64,000 bases of DNA, taken from positions 10,197,285-10,261,284 of the forward strand of contig NC_049993.1 of the NCBI RefSeq assembly GCF_000003815.2, in the 5' to 3' direction. The stretch's first letter is position 1; every line of letters begins with the position of its first letter. The position numbers and the translations under genes were made by a program. Positions 22,111 through 35,039 of this stretch are shown here, piece by piece. The DNA is from Branchiostoma floridae. Taxonomy: Eukaryota > Chordata > Leptocardii > Amphioxiformes > Branchiostomatidae. Under the pieces are notes generated by a model. The model made no database searches. It had not been told where the DNA came from and was given only the letters and a program-made list of their open reading frames with translations.

Positions 22111-22352
22111 GTGTTGAGGTATGACATAAATGCAGTGATATGTTTATGCTATTCTACATGTATAAACAAAGACAAAGATTCTCTCCTTCATTTCTCTCTA
22201 AGTTTTGAAAAATGAGTCATATTCAGTCTGAGTCAGAGTAGAAGAAATGTTGTACACGAAAACAACATTTGTAATTTGTATAGTTTTTGCATCCTTCCTA
22301 GAACTGTAGCATCACCTTAGTCTATTTTAGGTCCTTTTTTTCATTTATCTGT

Positions 22353-23508
22353 CAGTGTTCTCACCAGGCCTTTTCAGCATAGCGGGCCGATACGCTGTGG
22401 GCTGGAAAAATGACGCTGTAAAAAGCCCGCTACGCTGTATTTTCACCCAGCGTAGCGGCCAAAAAATGGGGGAAAACTGGAAAAATACCGTACTAAAAAT
22501 ACGAAAGCACGTGCCAAGCACGCGCCTCCGCTGTTTCAGGAAGTTTCAGCTCGAAGGGAGGTGTTTTACAGCACCCCACGTACCGCTATCTCGCAGCCCC
22601 CATCCAGGACCGCCCCTTGCGCGGCGTGCGTTCTGTACTGTAAACAGAGAACCGGCACAAAACTTGTAAAAAGTTTCGGTTCAAGTCCGGTCAAAATCGG
22701 AACGGCAAGAAACGCTTCTTGGACTTGCACAAAACTAGCACTTGTATATATTCCCTTTTATGTTGCAGTATACTTGTAAATCATCTAAAACCTTCCAAAG
22801 ATCGAGAAATTTGCGTTGAGAAATGACGAAAAACATCGTGCCTGCATGCATGCAAACAGCTAGCGGTAATGGCGGCGAAAACATCGTAAAATCTCGCAAA
22901 AAATTCTCGCGAGATCTGATGCGTCTCTGTGACGTCAGGGGAAACTAGCGATCTCATTGGTTTAGGCAAAGACTTTAGGATAAACAACAGCAGCGACCGC
23001 CATTTTTGGAGCAAATTTTACCGTATTTTACCCCGAAAATTTCTGCCGTTTTGGAGATTTTGCGGGCCCAAAACTCATATCAAAAGGAAGCAAAGGTATT
23101 CTTGTTGTTTTTACGTCCAACACCTCTTATGTGAACGCATTATTCGTCCGCCGATCGCGAACTTGAAAGTCGGCCGGGGATTCCCCGGCCCCGGGCCGTG
23201 CCGAGCACATGTTTCTGCGTGTTTTGTTCTGTTTACGATGAAAAAAAATACGATGAAAACAGAGACTGTCAAAGTTGTTTATCTAGATAAAGTTGGTGGC
23301 AAACCGGACAATATTTATTAAAGTACTGTTGAGCTGAGTAAAGTATGTTGTTTATGAGTTTTTAGTTGTCTTTGATGCTTTGACTCAAAGTATCGTTACG
23401 TCAAACTGCTACAATTATCGTATATATGCCCCTAAAAACTGATACAATATGCCTTCTGAATAGCCTAAAATGCAAGAGCTTCCGGGGGGGGCTTCGCCCC
23501 CCTGGGTC

Positions 23509-23539
<31 letters not shown>

Positions 23540-23604
23540 CGGGGGCCTTCGGCGGCCCCCGGACCCCTGCCCGACGCTGTGAAAAATTCCTGGTGAGAAC
23601 ACTG
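22353..23604. mobile_element. hAT-like non-autonomous transposon with GC-rich hairpins
   Basis: Terminal inverted repeats CAGTGTTCTCACCAGG and CCTGGTGAGAACACTG. The flanking octamers TTATCTGT and CAGTCTGT agree in their last five bases, compatible with a decayed 8-bp hAT target duplication. Near the right end, 23482..23570 holds GC-rich stem-loops (GGGGGGCTTCGCCCCCC, CCGGGGCTCTGCCCCTGG, GCCGGGGGCCTTCGGC). No transposase is recognisable. Confidence 0.85.
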
Positions 23605-24635
23605 CAGTCTGTACAATAACCTCAAATAAACTACGCACCCTGACAACGTGCTGCAACTTTTGGATTTTTAAAAGTTTTAAAAGTGCCAACTTCAGGCAAG
23701 AAAATTAAGTATATCATGCACCAAGCCAATGCAACAAGGGGACCTAACCAACCATCCCTGTAACAGTGTAAGCCCATATCCTATACATAGGCTATAGGGG
23801 TAAACAATTACAAAGAAAACAACTAGGATCAGGTGTGGCATTGTATTTACATGGGAGCGTTTTGTGCTGACAGAAATTGGGTCATAGGTCTAGTGGTTCA
23901 CTGACACAGAACCAACCCGAAGGTAAACACCCGCACCTAGTACAGTTTTACACATGATTGTCGGGGCAGAGTTTAAAATGTCGGCATGCTTTCAAACAAG
24001 CCGAGGTCCCTGTTTTTACGACCGTGTCTTTCGCAGCTAAGGCAGACAATGACATGCACATGTTCCATATGAATTCACGCCAAACTTTATCAGGAAAGAG
24101 CAAATGATAAAAGGGAAATAATTTGGGAAGGGGGCACACTAGGATGCACAAAAAGCATCAACTTTAATTTAAAGTAATAAAAGTATTCAAGCTATGAACA
24201 AATTAAATGATATTCAAGGAACAGGTCAGTCAGTATTAAAACCTTCTAGATGTACAACTGTATGTACTCTATTTTCTGTTTAGCAGTTAATGCTATCAAA
24301 AAAGTTTTAAGTACGAGATTTCTAATTCCGTGAGGATATGGACCAATATGATTATGAATATACTTTTAATTTCTTTAATAGCACTTGCTGTACATGTAAA
24401 TTTTTTTTGTATACAGTAAATCTTTTTAGTTTTGTGGGGATCTACTAGTAAAAATGGTTGGCGACCATTGCAATACCGAAGAACAAAAATACATTTATGC
24501 AATATCCTGGCTTCATGACTGAAAGGTACTACAAAAATCTCAAAAATAAAACCAAGATGTATATTTCAAAACCTACATGTATGATTACTTGAAATGTTAT
24601 CTTCCTGTACATGTATGTGCAAGTGCTCTGTTACG

Positions 24636-25042
24636 GGTGGGCACCAACCGGTACAAAACTGTTTTTCTTCTTGTTGGACCGGTCCAGAAAAAAAAGAGAC
24701 CTGAAAAAGATCAGTGTACCGGATCTTGATCTTGGACCGATTGAAAAATCGGCAGGCGTTTAGACGTTTTGGGGTTTATTGGTCCAAGTATAGTCATTTT
24801 CACCAAGTTTATACAGTCCAACTTGGTCAAAGTAAGTGCTGTTTACATGAAGATAGGATTTTAAAACGCCAGTGGAAGTCACTTAACATAACAGAATCCT
24901 ATAAGCAAACGGACCATTGTGTATCGACTATTCACAAGTTTTCACAGACAAGCAGGTCCAGGTTCAAGTCTGGACCAAGACCTGATCCTTTGGACTTGGA
25001 CTTGGACCTGAATTTTCTGTACCGATTCCCACCCCCTCTGCT
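24636..25042. mobile_element. MITE, GGGTGGGTACCGGTAC family, copy 1
   Basis: Left end GGGTGGGCACCAACCGGTAC, right end TTTTCTGTACCGATTCCCACCC. The interior has mirrored GGACCGGTCC/CAGGTCCAGGTTCAAGTC phrases. A related end is at 31384. Confidence 0.75.
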
Positions 25043-25450
25043 CTGTGATTGAATCTACATGATCAGGGAACGGTAGCATTTGACAGAAGCTTGACATCAA
25101 TCTGAATCAACACAACTCAGCCTGAAAGTTTTCCTGTGAATCGATGCTAACACATTTTGAGGAAGTTGATTCCTGTGACCTTGTGTGTAAGATCCTCAGA
25201 CATGATTTCCCCCTGCTCTTCCTATAATCACATCTGCCCTGACTTGGAACCAAATAGGCGAGGAGGAAACTTGATTATTTCCCCATCTGGGGAGTGTTTC
25301 CACTGACATGGGGAGAATTACTATGGACAGGTGGCAACAAACAGTCACATCCTCACTACTGTAAATCTGAAGATATTTCCTGTGCTTTTATTTTGCTCTT
25401 CTTTGACTAGAGGCTAAGGAATTCATGACACCGTGAATGAGTGTACCCAA

Positions 25451-25632
25451 TACAGTAGAAGCTGCTTAATTTCACAGCCTACTTGCCAGTGAATTTCGTG
25501 CAATTACCAGACTGGTGCAATAATGCGAAGTTATTTACATGTAGCTGGACCATACCAGTTTGGGAGTTTGGGATTCCGTGCAGTTAACAGAAGTGTGCAT
25601 TAATCCATTGTGCAATTAACTAGCTTCTACTA
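25451..25632. mobile_element. pogo/Tigger-like MITE, CAGTAGAAGC family, copy 1
   Basis: TA/CAGTAGAAGCTGCTTAAT at the left and GTGCAATTAACTAGCTTCTA at the right. The interior is almost colinear with 56423..56596. TA flanks and CAGTA ends fit pogo-like elements. Confidence 0.85.
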
Positions 25633-25635
25633 TAT

Positions 25636-25905
25636 GTAGCACCGGCGCAATGGCCGAGTGAGTAGAGTGTTCGCCTTGCATACTGTTTGTCATGAGTTCG
25701 ATCCCCGACCGAGTCATACCAACGACCGTCTAAAAATGTAGATGCTGCTTTCTCTGCTTAGCGGTAGCACTCAGCACTAATGAGGAAGAGTATGGGAGTT
25801 AAACACACATCACTACCAGCGGACTAGCCCCCTGCTGTAGTGGCTTGCACAAATGTGTGGCCCAAGGGCTACAGAAATGGAGATGGGCACCACCCATAAG
25901 CATCT
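25636..25905 (+). mobile_element. tRNA-derived SINE
   Basis: tRNA-like head with A box TGGCCGAGTGAGTAGAGTG and B box GAGTTCGATCCCC, followed by a body (GCGGTAGCACTCAGCACTAA, GCTACAGAAATGGAGATGGG). It abuts the pogo-like MITE. The cloverleaf is incomplete, so it is not a tRNA gene. Confidence 0.8.
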
Positions 25906-26752
25906 GATATACATGTACAAAGATATTTGGCTACATCGTAAGATATTTGGCTACATTTACTAGGACTTCAAAATGATTCGCTACACTTTTCCAGGTCTAG
26001 GTTTGAACCTGTACCTGAAAATTGCAAAATTAAGTCCCTGCCAAAATAAGCAAATCTACAGTAATCTGAGTAATCAGTGCAAGGAAAGGTTGACCTTGCT
26101 CTAGCAGGTAAGGTCAGCATTTCCGTCAATCTATCAGCAACCTTTCATAAAGTCCTTTGACTTCATCTTTCAGTGATGACCTTTGATATCTGTTATTTGA
26201 TAAGGTAAATAGCAATGTTACAGGGAGATAGTGTCTTGGCTACTGGGGCAACATAGAAATTTACGTTGTCATACAAAGTCTAGGGGAGTTTTGGTTGCAA
26301 TTTTACCAGGCAGACAGATATGGCAGGCTTCACCTCTTTACCCATACTGCCTTGCAGCCACAAAACTTCTGTAGAAAGTAGCAATACTCACTTGAGTAGA
26401 AGTAACTGTACAGTTCTGGATAAACATAAAAAACGATTTTAAAAACATGAAAAACTTTTTAAGAACTGTTCTTTATATTACATGTACAAATGTACACTTC
26501 ACATAGTTCTTATTATTATTGTCATGTGTCAAGGGGTTATTCTGTTTCTTTCAAAGAGAAACATTAAAATGGGTGTGGAAAATTTGCGTGAAATTAAATG
26601 ATATTGATTCTCTACAGTCAACACTTGTGTTAATGGTCATTACAAGTGAAAAACATGTGTTCTCTATTAGTGTGTAAGTCTAAACCTCCTTTCACAGGAG
26701 CTAAGCAGGGCTAAAAATTTATTGAGGGAAAAAGTGTAAAGTATAGGTGCAC

Positions 26753-27381
26753 TTTTCTGTGAAGGGGTTGGGGTTTTATGCGCGTTAAAATTTGCGCGTT
26801 AAAACTTGCGCGTTAAAAACCTGCGCGTTAAAATATGCAAATTGGCTGATTCCCTCGGGATTTGAAAACTTTTTTGCTGTTTTTAACTTTAAAGCTTGAA
26901 GATGATAACACAAAATAATATTTTGTTGCATTCTAGAGTACAATATCCCTTTCTGTAAATATTCCAGGAGTTTTAAAGTGATTTTTGAATGTTAAGTTTT
27001 AACGCACAACGACGGTTGACATTTGCACGAAAAACAATCTGCTTGAGAAAAGATGAAATGAAGCTTATAGAATGGAGAAAAGCCTCAAGCAGTTATATTT
27101 TACAATACAAAACCTCACATTAGTAATTTTTCCATGTATTTGTGTCAAATTCAAGTGATTTTGAAATCTTCTGGATATGCAAATTAACCTATTCCCAAGG
27201 GACCTAAAAAATTAGGAGCTTTTCAAACCAAAAATTCTGGTAACAGATGGAAAATCATATAATGGGGTCACATTTTTCTTACTAAGAATTCATCAATGCA
27301 CAACTTAATTTTCTAACGCGCAGATTTTTAACGCGCGCGCAGATTTTTAACGCGCAGAAAACCCGTTCCCTTCTGTGCACA
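26753..27381. mobile_element. Inverted-repeat element with tandem GCGCGTTAAAA ends
   Basis: The left end has four copies of GCGCGTTAAAA in about 60 bp (26779..26833). The right end has the inverse, TTTTTAACGCGCAGA, three times (27317..27357). Outside these, GGGGTTGGGGTTTTATGCGCG pairs with CGCAGAAAACCCGTTCCC. The interior is AT-rich and non-coding. Confidence 0.85.
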
Positions 27382-29513
27382 ACCTAAAATAAAGCTACAA
27401 AACCTACTTGCCTTCTGAAATTCTGTTACTGTTGTCAAACTTTTAAACCTTTGGAAAGAAAAGGTCATACAAAAGAGGTTTGGCATCTTTTTTCTCATAC
27501 TTGAGTGTCAAAAACATGCTACACACAATACTTACATGTAATATGTACAACAGCACATCTATATATGCAACTTAACACTGAATATCTTGGTGCAGCCTTG
27601 AGTAAATTTTACTGTAAAATATTCAGCGCACAGCTGCAATATTTTGAGTGCACAAAAGTTCATACTGAATTTACTACATCTACCCAGCCTTTCCAGCCCT
27701 GTTGTAACATTACAAGCACATGGCCCCATCCCCTCCCAACTACAGCCAGTTGTCTGGTGTTCCGTTGATGTTTCTTGGACAGCTGGACTTGGAAATGGCC
27801 CAAACAAAGAGGTCCATTCAGAAGCAGTGGTTGGCGGGGTGTTATTGTTAGTGCTGGGGTCAGGCCATGACTGTTGGCTGAGAGTGATCTCTATTTTTTC
27901 TATCACCATCTTCTCTCATCATGCAAGAATTACTGTATCAACACCTGTCCTTGTAAGGGAAAAGTCTAGTACTGTAGATTCATTTAGTTTTGGTGTGGTT
28001 TTATTTTATTTCAGCAGAAAGAGGAGTTTTTTTGTGACATTTTAATTCAGAGTTTAAGCAGTTATAACTTGCCATGAATTTGCAATGGCGTGGTCACCGC
28101 AAAAATTGTGAGAAAATAACAACGCTAAGGTTTCAAGATTTATGGTATAGTGTCTAGAGTTGGGTTCTTGTCTACAATTTGCAAGATGACAGAATCCATA
28201 TAATAATTGCAAAATGCACATGTCCAATGATCACTCTTAAACTGCTACTCTTGCATGGGGATTTGCATATTTGAATCCCAAAACAGGTTTTTGCAGGTAT
28301 TTTATGCAAGGAAATATGGAGAGGGGTAAACTGATGCAAGAATGTATATACCAGGCTAAGAAATTTGTAGAGTCTAAATTCCTTTGTCCAGGTAGGAACA
28401 GCTAATTTCATTTTAGGCCACTCTTTACATTCATGTCACAATCATTTCAATCAGGTAAACTTTAAGCAAACAAGCTCGCTGCCATTATGGCTGATTACCA
28501 TTTAAATGCTTTGAATAACTCAATATACATGTACATTGCACTGTGCACTCATATGTATAATATCATGTATCATACTACTGTAACAGTATTTTCAATATTC
28601 AAATATGACTTCAAAATCTTGGAGTTCAAAACAGAAGAAAATTATTACAGGGTTGGAAAAAAAATGCCTGGCACAAGTTTGAATGTTATCAGAAGCAAAG
28701 GTCATTTTAAAGAGCTGATGGCTTAGTGTTGATTTAATTATATCTCCTCCTCCTAAATAAATAATGAAGCCAGGATTTAATCTGATTACCTGATATCATG
28801 GTACCACTGGTATTTCACCTGATATAACACCACTATAGAAAAGGATCTGCACACATACTGAGGTTCTAGGTAGCGCACCATTAACATAACGGGTTATCAT
28901 GCGATAACTTGTGACCACCACGCTAAATTGAGGACCATTACGCTTATTTTGAACTAGCATAGTGATACTCCATAAGTATGTACTTGTGGACAAGCACCGC
29001 AAAATGCATAAATAAAACAAATAATAGTTACTATTTAGTCAATTACAATCCGCTGGATATGATTTTGGAAACAGACGTTTACCTACATGTAGATATATTC
29101 ATTGACCATTCCCAAAGTGTTCACAATTTGTCACTAGAGAATCAATGTCCAGGCTTCTACTAGAAACATCTGGAAGTTTACATCCAATGGAGTTTCTGTC
29201 ATCTTGACTGGGTTTAGAGATTTGTTATAGACTTGGTGAAAGAAAGCGCCTTACAAGGTTCAAGTATATAAATGTGCTCACCTGTTTCATATCAAGTTCA
29301 AATGTTAAGGTTCCTAACGAAAAATTCCTGTACATCTTAAGACATTTGCGGTGTTTCTTTATTTCTGTGAATGCATTGGGCAAACTTGAAACACCTGCTA
29401 CTGTGACATTATACTTATAGGTTCCCATGATACAGGTACACATGTAATAAGGAAGAACATCACTGAATCCAAAGCTGTTTTATAACAATCTTTCTAGACC
29501 AAGTCTTTCTAAA

Positions 29514-29735
29514 TCAGTAGCTGTCCTGTGGCGTAACTGCAGGGTGTTTGGTCCTGGTTCAAATTCTGTCTGGCTACTGATGTATTGGCCTTGGGAATGG
29601 CACTCTACATGACTTTCCTCACTCCACCCAGGTGTAAAAATTTGTACCTGACTTCAGTTAGGGATGTAAAAGATAGCAGAAGGAGAGGGATGGGCTCCAC
29701 CTCCCAATTACAGTGTAACACATGCCCTAGACATA
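29514..29735 (+). mobile_element. tRNA-derived SINE
   Basis: The head carries a B-box-like GGTTCAAATTC; the A box is eroded. The body has CTCACTCCACCCAGGTGTAA and TACCTGACTTCAGTTAGGGA and ends in ATGGGCTCCACC. Confidence 0.65.
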
Positions 29736-30056
29736 TCTAACAACCCACTGCCCCTACAGCCTAAAAAAAAGGGACTACCTTAAACTTTACCTTTGTTATT
29801 TACACAAACCCTTACAATTATACACTGCTTTATACAGTAATCATTACCCAACCTTGCTGATAAAATCTAGGCAACACAAAGAGCTGGAATCCTAGGCGGT
29901 TTTTCGAAAATCCTTGTTATGTGCAATGTATGTTGCTCCAGGCATCATGGTATATGGACCTGAAAACTAAGAAATTCTTTTCTAACATACCAACAACACA
30001 ACTAGACAGATTCAGTGTCAGGTTTCAGTAAATAATAGCTATTTGACCTACAGGTC

Positions 30057-30177
30057 TACTCTCCAAGCAGACGTCCGCTGGCCATGAAGAAAATAGGACA
30101 AAATATAAAGCCCAACAAAAACGACGAAAACACTTTAAAAAAGAGCCGTCTCCAAACAACTGCTTGGCGAGTATATG
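30057..30177. mobile_element. Short MITE candidate with CTCTCCAAGCAG ends
   Basis: TACTCTCCAAGCAGACG at the left and AACTGCTTGGCGAGTA at the right form terminal inverted repeats. The same left end recurs at 53704. Confidence 0.65.
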
Positions 30178-31383
30178 TAAAGGTCCTGGATTGCTAAAAA
30201 TTTATACACTACAGCCTATGTGGTATAAAACGTTGAAGTCTGGTCCCAAAAATTATTCCCCCCTCCCCTCCCTAAAAAAAAGGTAAGGTCATGTAAATGT
30301 AAGTTGCAAATTTTGCAAGCTTCACAGTGCCTATATTCATACATGTATATATGCATTTTGATAATTTGTATTGTTACTATAGAATTGTTTCAAACGCAAA
30401 TTTCAAACACAGAAAACGTCCTTTCCTCTTCTAGAGTGAAATTACATCTTACTTAATATAAGTAACTGTGAAAATGAATGATTTTGCAGTGATAAGGGGG
30501 GTGTGGTTGGAAAAACCTAAATAAATATCAAATCCTACTCAGTTGTTTTGCCATTTATGATTAGATAGCATAATCACAGTAAAGCAATTAGCAAGAGGTA
30601 TCATACTACACAAGTAATGAGTTGTGGGTTCACCAATCATGAGCCTCCATTTTAAATTGATTATCAAGCTGTCATATCATTGGCCAGTCACTGACTGTTC
30701 AGTTATTACTTTGACAGCCTATGAGTCATACATGCATGGATGTAACTAATGCGGTACAACACATTTCTACATTCATATCAGTTCCCTTGGTAGTACACTG
30801 TTAATGTAAATAATGGTTAACCTAACAAATAATAATGAATATGACTCAAGTGCAAAGTCCTCAACAACAACTTCATGCTTTTATGTTCTGTAGAATATAT
30901 ATCACGATTTTATTTCACCCGTGTGTCTTTTTCCTTGAGTGAGGGAAGTATGCGGTTGCCGTTTTGAAGCGTTCTTTTACGCGAGCTTCGATCCAAAAGA
31001 TTCACATGTTATCTCGTATTGCATACACATGTAAGGTGTGGGGAGAATGGTAGCTAATTCAGATAACCAGGCTTTGCTGCCAACCACACGCCACTACGGT
31101 GACCACCTGTCTTAGCTGTGGTGGTTTTGCATGGTCAATATATACTACACAGGCACCTTTGGCTATACAACATGTGTCTTATTGATGAACAAGAAAAAGT
31201 AACAGTCTTAATTGTATGGCAATAAAACCTTAGTGAATAAAGATAAGTAGGTCTATTTAGAATGAACAATGAGCAATTAATGACAAAGGCTAGCTGAGTA
31301 CAGAGAATTATAGGCTTATTAGGGTGCCAATGGGAAATAAGGTTATTGACACCCTAATCAGGTGGTCTTGTTGTATAAGATAG

Positions 31384-31510
31384 GGGTGGGTACCGGTACA
31401 GAAAATTCAGGTACAGGTACTGTCCAGGTCCAGAGGATCAGGTCCAGGTCCGGACCTGATCTGATCCTGATTGTCTGTAAAATCTTGTGAAAGGTTAATA
31501 CTCAAACGAT
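31384..31510 (+). mobile_element. MITE, GGGTGGGTACCGGTAC family, left end fragment
   Basis: GGGGTGGGTACCGGTACAGA followed by GGTCCAGG repeats, as in 24636..25042. The other end was not identified. Confidence 0.6.
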
Positions 31511-32525
31511 GGTCCATTTTGCCCCAAAGGAATCTGTTCAGTGGAATATCCTATACCCCCTGGCATTTTTAGGTTCTACAATTGTATGTTCATGTAAATC
31601 TGCTTCTGTACATTTGACGGTAGAGATTTCAGGTAGAAATGACTGTAACTCTACACTTGCTATTTTCATGGGCGGGTTAGCCCACAGACGATCAGTTCAC
31701 TGACGGGTGGACTCGCCAATGTGCAACCAAACCCTGGTGTTTCGAGTTGGAGCAGTGGTTTGAAAACATATATGATAAATCCATTTTTGTCTCTTCTATT
31801 CTATATATTGACAGTATAAAAAACAATGAAAATTGCTTTCTTGCTAAAAAATTAATCTGAATTTCTCGGCCATACAAGATTTAAAAAATCCAACTTCAAA
31901 TTTCAGTTCAAATCACAAGCATTTTGTTTCTTTGTGTAAGCTCTTTCTCTTGCACTAAACTTCATCTTTTAGTACAAAATACTTCTCCTAAAAGGCAGTT
32001 TTAAATTAAACTACAAATATTTTTCGTTTCTTTTGCCAAACTGTCAAACCTGTTTGTTGACAATAGAAACTGGAGGTGACATGCTGAATGACAGGTCTGT
32101 TGGCCCAGTTAAACAGGTGTAAACCAGTTTGTGTTTGTCTGTGGGTACAACTGATCATACAGGTGAGGGTGGGGTATGGACTCAGCAATTGTTTTGTCAC
32201 TTTTGCTCCTGACCATTGTTTCTCCACCTCTCCTTGTGTTTGTACCATACACTTAGGGAATGACAATGGCTTGGCAGTATTTCATTAAAGCATTAGTGGT
32301 TTGAGACCTTAAAATGTTTGGGTGTGTTTTAAAGTTTGCAGTTTTTGCAGTCACTTATTCACCGCAAGTTTGTTGACGCACACAAGAAAGGGCCTGTGTT
32401 TCAGTTGGCTTGCTAATATTCTTTCCACCACAAACTCAAAGGATTGAAAGATACAGCAAACTCTTGGTCTTTTGGTGTACTTAGAAATTTAGCTACTGCA
32501 AACTTTAAGCTTAACTGAATTTACA

Positions 32526-32680
32526 GCAGATCCTACGGTAGCATAAGATAGTATCAAAAGCTGCCAGAGGAGTGAAGCCGGTCAAGAAGTGTGTTTGGCT
32601 CCCAGTGGATGATGACTCCCTTTGGCCAGCTGTACTCCTGAGCCAGCTTTGATACTATCTTATACCACTGGTAAATCTGT
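32526..32680. mobile_element. MITE, GCAGATCCTACGGTAGCATA family, copy 1
   Basis: GCAGATCCTACGGTAGCATA at the left and ACCACTGGTAAATCTG at the right. The stem also includes AGATAGTATCAAA and TTTGATACTATCT. Confidence 0.8.
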
Positions 32681-34821
32681 CTGGAAACTAAATTTATAGT
32701 ATATGTCTTCTCGGTACCAAACTTTCACGGCCTGAGAAAATTTAACTTGTTCTCAGAACTAAATGTTCACGGTAGCGGTAGGTGCGTGTAAAAAAAGACT
32801 TGTATTATTTGTTGTCAGTAAATGATAAGCTCACGTTACAGTCCTCACCGTGAAAACCGTGAACATAAAAGTACACTGCAAAAATCAGGAATTACGGTTT
32901 CCAAGAAGACCAATGAGAGAGCCCATAAAATCTGTATATTTCAATGGGACCACAAAAATATAGTCACATTGGCCAGGGTGTACATAGGGTACATCTAGAT
33001 CTATACAAGCAGTAACTGGGGCATAGTGGTTGACATAGATTGGTGCATAATTCACCATTAACAATTACGCCCATTATACCCTGGGTAATTTGAGGCTAAA
33101 TTGGTCTCGTCATGTCTACAGATTGCTGTAAGTGCCGCACTTAAAACTATACCAGAACCTAGTATCAACAATCACATGGAATATATAGCACAAACATTTT
33201 GTAACTTTTTTACTTTGTTTCTTAGAATGGATGCTTCTATCTTTCTTCTTTTTCTACATGCGTTTCATGTCCTGGCCACCCCTAAACTTCATGAGTGGAA
33301 CGGTCCGGTGTCCAGATTTCTGCTGTTTTCAATTTCCAGCCTGCATGATAAGAAATGGCCAGGTTGTTATCCTGTGGATTAGGCCAAACCAAATTATTCT
33401 ATTGCTTCTCAGACATTTCAAGGTGAAAATATGACAAGAGGATATCATTTAAAACAAAGGGCTGGAAGGAAAACTTGAATATGACTGTATTTAATATACC
33501 AATGATTAATGCCATGTTTTTCCAGTGAAATATAATTTCAAGGTTCTAGCTAGTGCATTTTTAGTGTATTACTGTAAAGTGCCATCATGCTATTATTTGT
33601 GGACACTGCGATAATTGAGAACAATTATGCTAATTTTCAACTTACATAGTGGTACTTTGGTAGCATTTACGTATGTAATAATGCCAGATCAAAATTTCAA
33701 ATGTGGTAAATGTGACCATAAAAACTAACCAAAAAAAATTCAAAATGTGGTCTTAAGTAAAAATCCTCACAATGGAATACTCTTGACAATACTCCAGCAG
33801 CGAAATTCCGTCAAAGGATGGAAGGATGGATGTTGGCTAGAACCATGTACTAAAATAAAATCCTGGCTAAAAGTAAAACTGTGCCATATTTATTAAATAC
33901 AATATGAGAACCAACAAATCAAATTGACGCTGCCTTATTCTCTGTTACAGGGAGATTGCCTGAACAGAAGCCTAAATCCTACCTGTCTGGCAACAACCTT
34001 GGAAGTCCAGCTTTAAACCATGGCAACGCTGATTATGGTATACACTGTTGGGCCATGTCAAATCAATTTTCCCCTCTCAATTATTATATACAACAATATA
34101 TATGCAAAATCAAAATCTTGAGTGTTGCGTCAAATAACCAACCTTGCGTCAAGGAACCTTTGGACGAAAAAACTGCTATATATATGTCTGTAAAACCATG
34201 CGACTTTTTTCGTGACTTGACGTCAGTTGATGACCATCGTATTAAAACTTAAATGATAGTTAGAATTCGATTACTTTGTTCAAATATTATATCGGTACTA
34301 TGAATGATTATGTGATGATAATGATGAATAATAATAATGATAACATTATTGATTAAAGTAAAACATACATTGATAAATATGTTGCCAATGTCGTAAATAA
34401 TCATAGAAGCAATATAATATATTGCAAGAAATACTATGACCGATAATAATACAATAAAGATAGCTGGACTATTGAAAAAAGAAACATTTGACAACAATGA
34501 TCAAAAGTACAGTTACTGTATATTGAGTGTACAATGTAACAACTGTATGCCCTAGGGTAGAAGTGACCATTGTCAAAGCTTAGTTTAAGTTTAAGAAACA
34601 GCTGTTCAAATGGCAGGCATATTTTCCATTCATTCCGATTCCTCATCATTGAATCATTCCCTGCATATAGACAATGACTCAGTGTATAATAAACAAGATT
34701 CACATGCATTACAAACATTTTACATACTAAGAGGATCTAACAATAGGGCATTGTTCTTTCTGATCTTGTGCTATGGTTTAACAACAATAATTACTGTGTA
34801 CTTGCTTGGTAACAATTTAAC

Positions 34822-35039
34822 TACTGTAAATGCACAAACTTTCGTGGTGGTTTAATGTTCGCAGTTTTTGCGGTGGCCGCTTCAACGCGAAATTAAAACC
34901 GCATTTTAAATTTAACATTTTCCATGGCAGTAAAGAGACTACAGTGCCTGGTGCTACCGTGAACTTAAAACCACCACGAAAAGTCATTTTTCCCACTACA
35001 GCAAAGTAAATCCCAGCAAATTTAAATGCATTTACAGTA
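34822..35039. mobile_element. TA-flanked MITE, CTGTAAATGCAGAAA family, copy 3
   Basis: TA/CTGTAAATGCACAAACTTTC at the left and AAATGCATTTACAG/TA at the right; interior colinear with copy 1. Confidence 0.88.

Noticed and set aside
23401-23689. Gly/Pro/Arg-rich open frames
   Set aside because: They are translations of the GC-rich hairpins of the hAT-like element.
26341-26420. Candidate 24-nt minus-strand exon near 26.4 kb
   Set aside because: Has an acceptor and a GTGAGT donor, but the length is wrong for the missing RAVER exon and the peptide does not fit RRM1; the 67-nt exon at 14486..14552 does.
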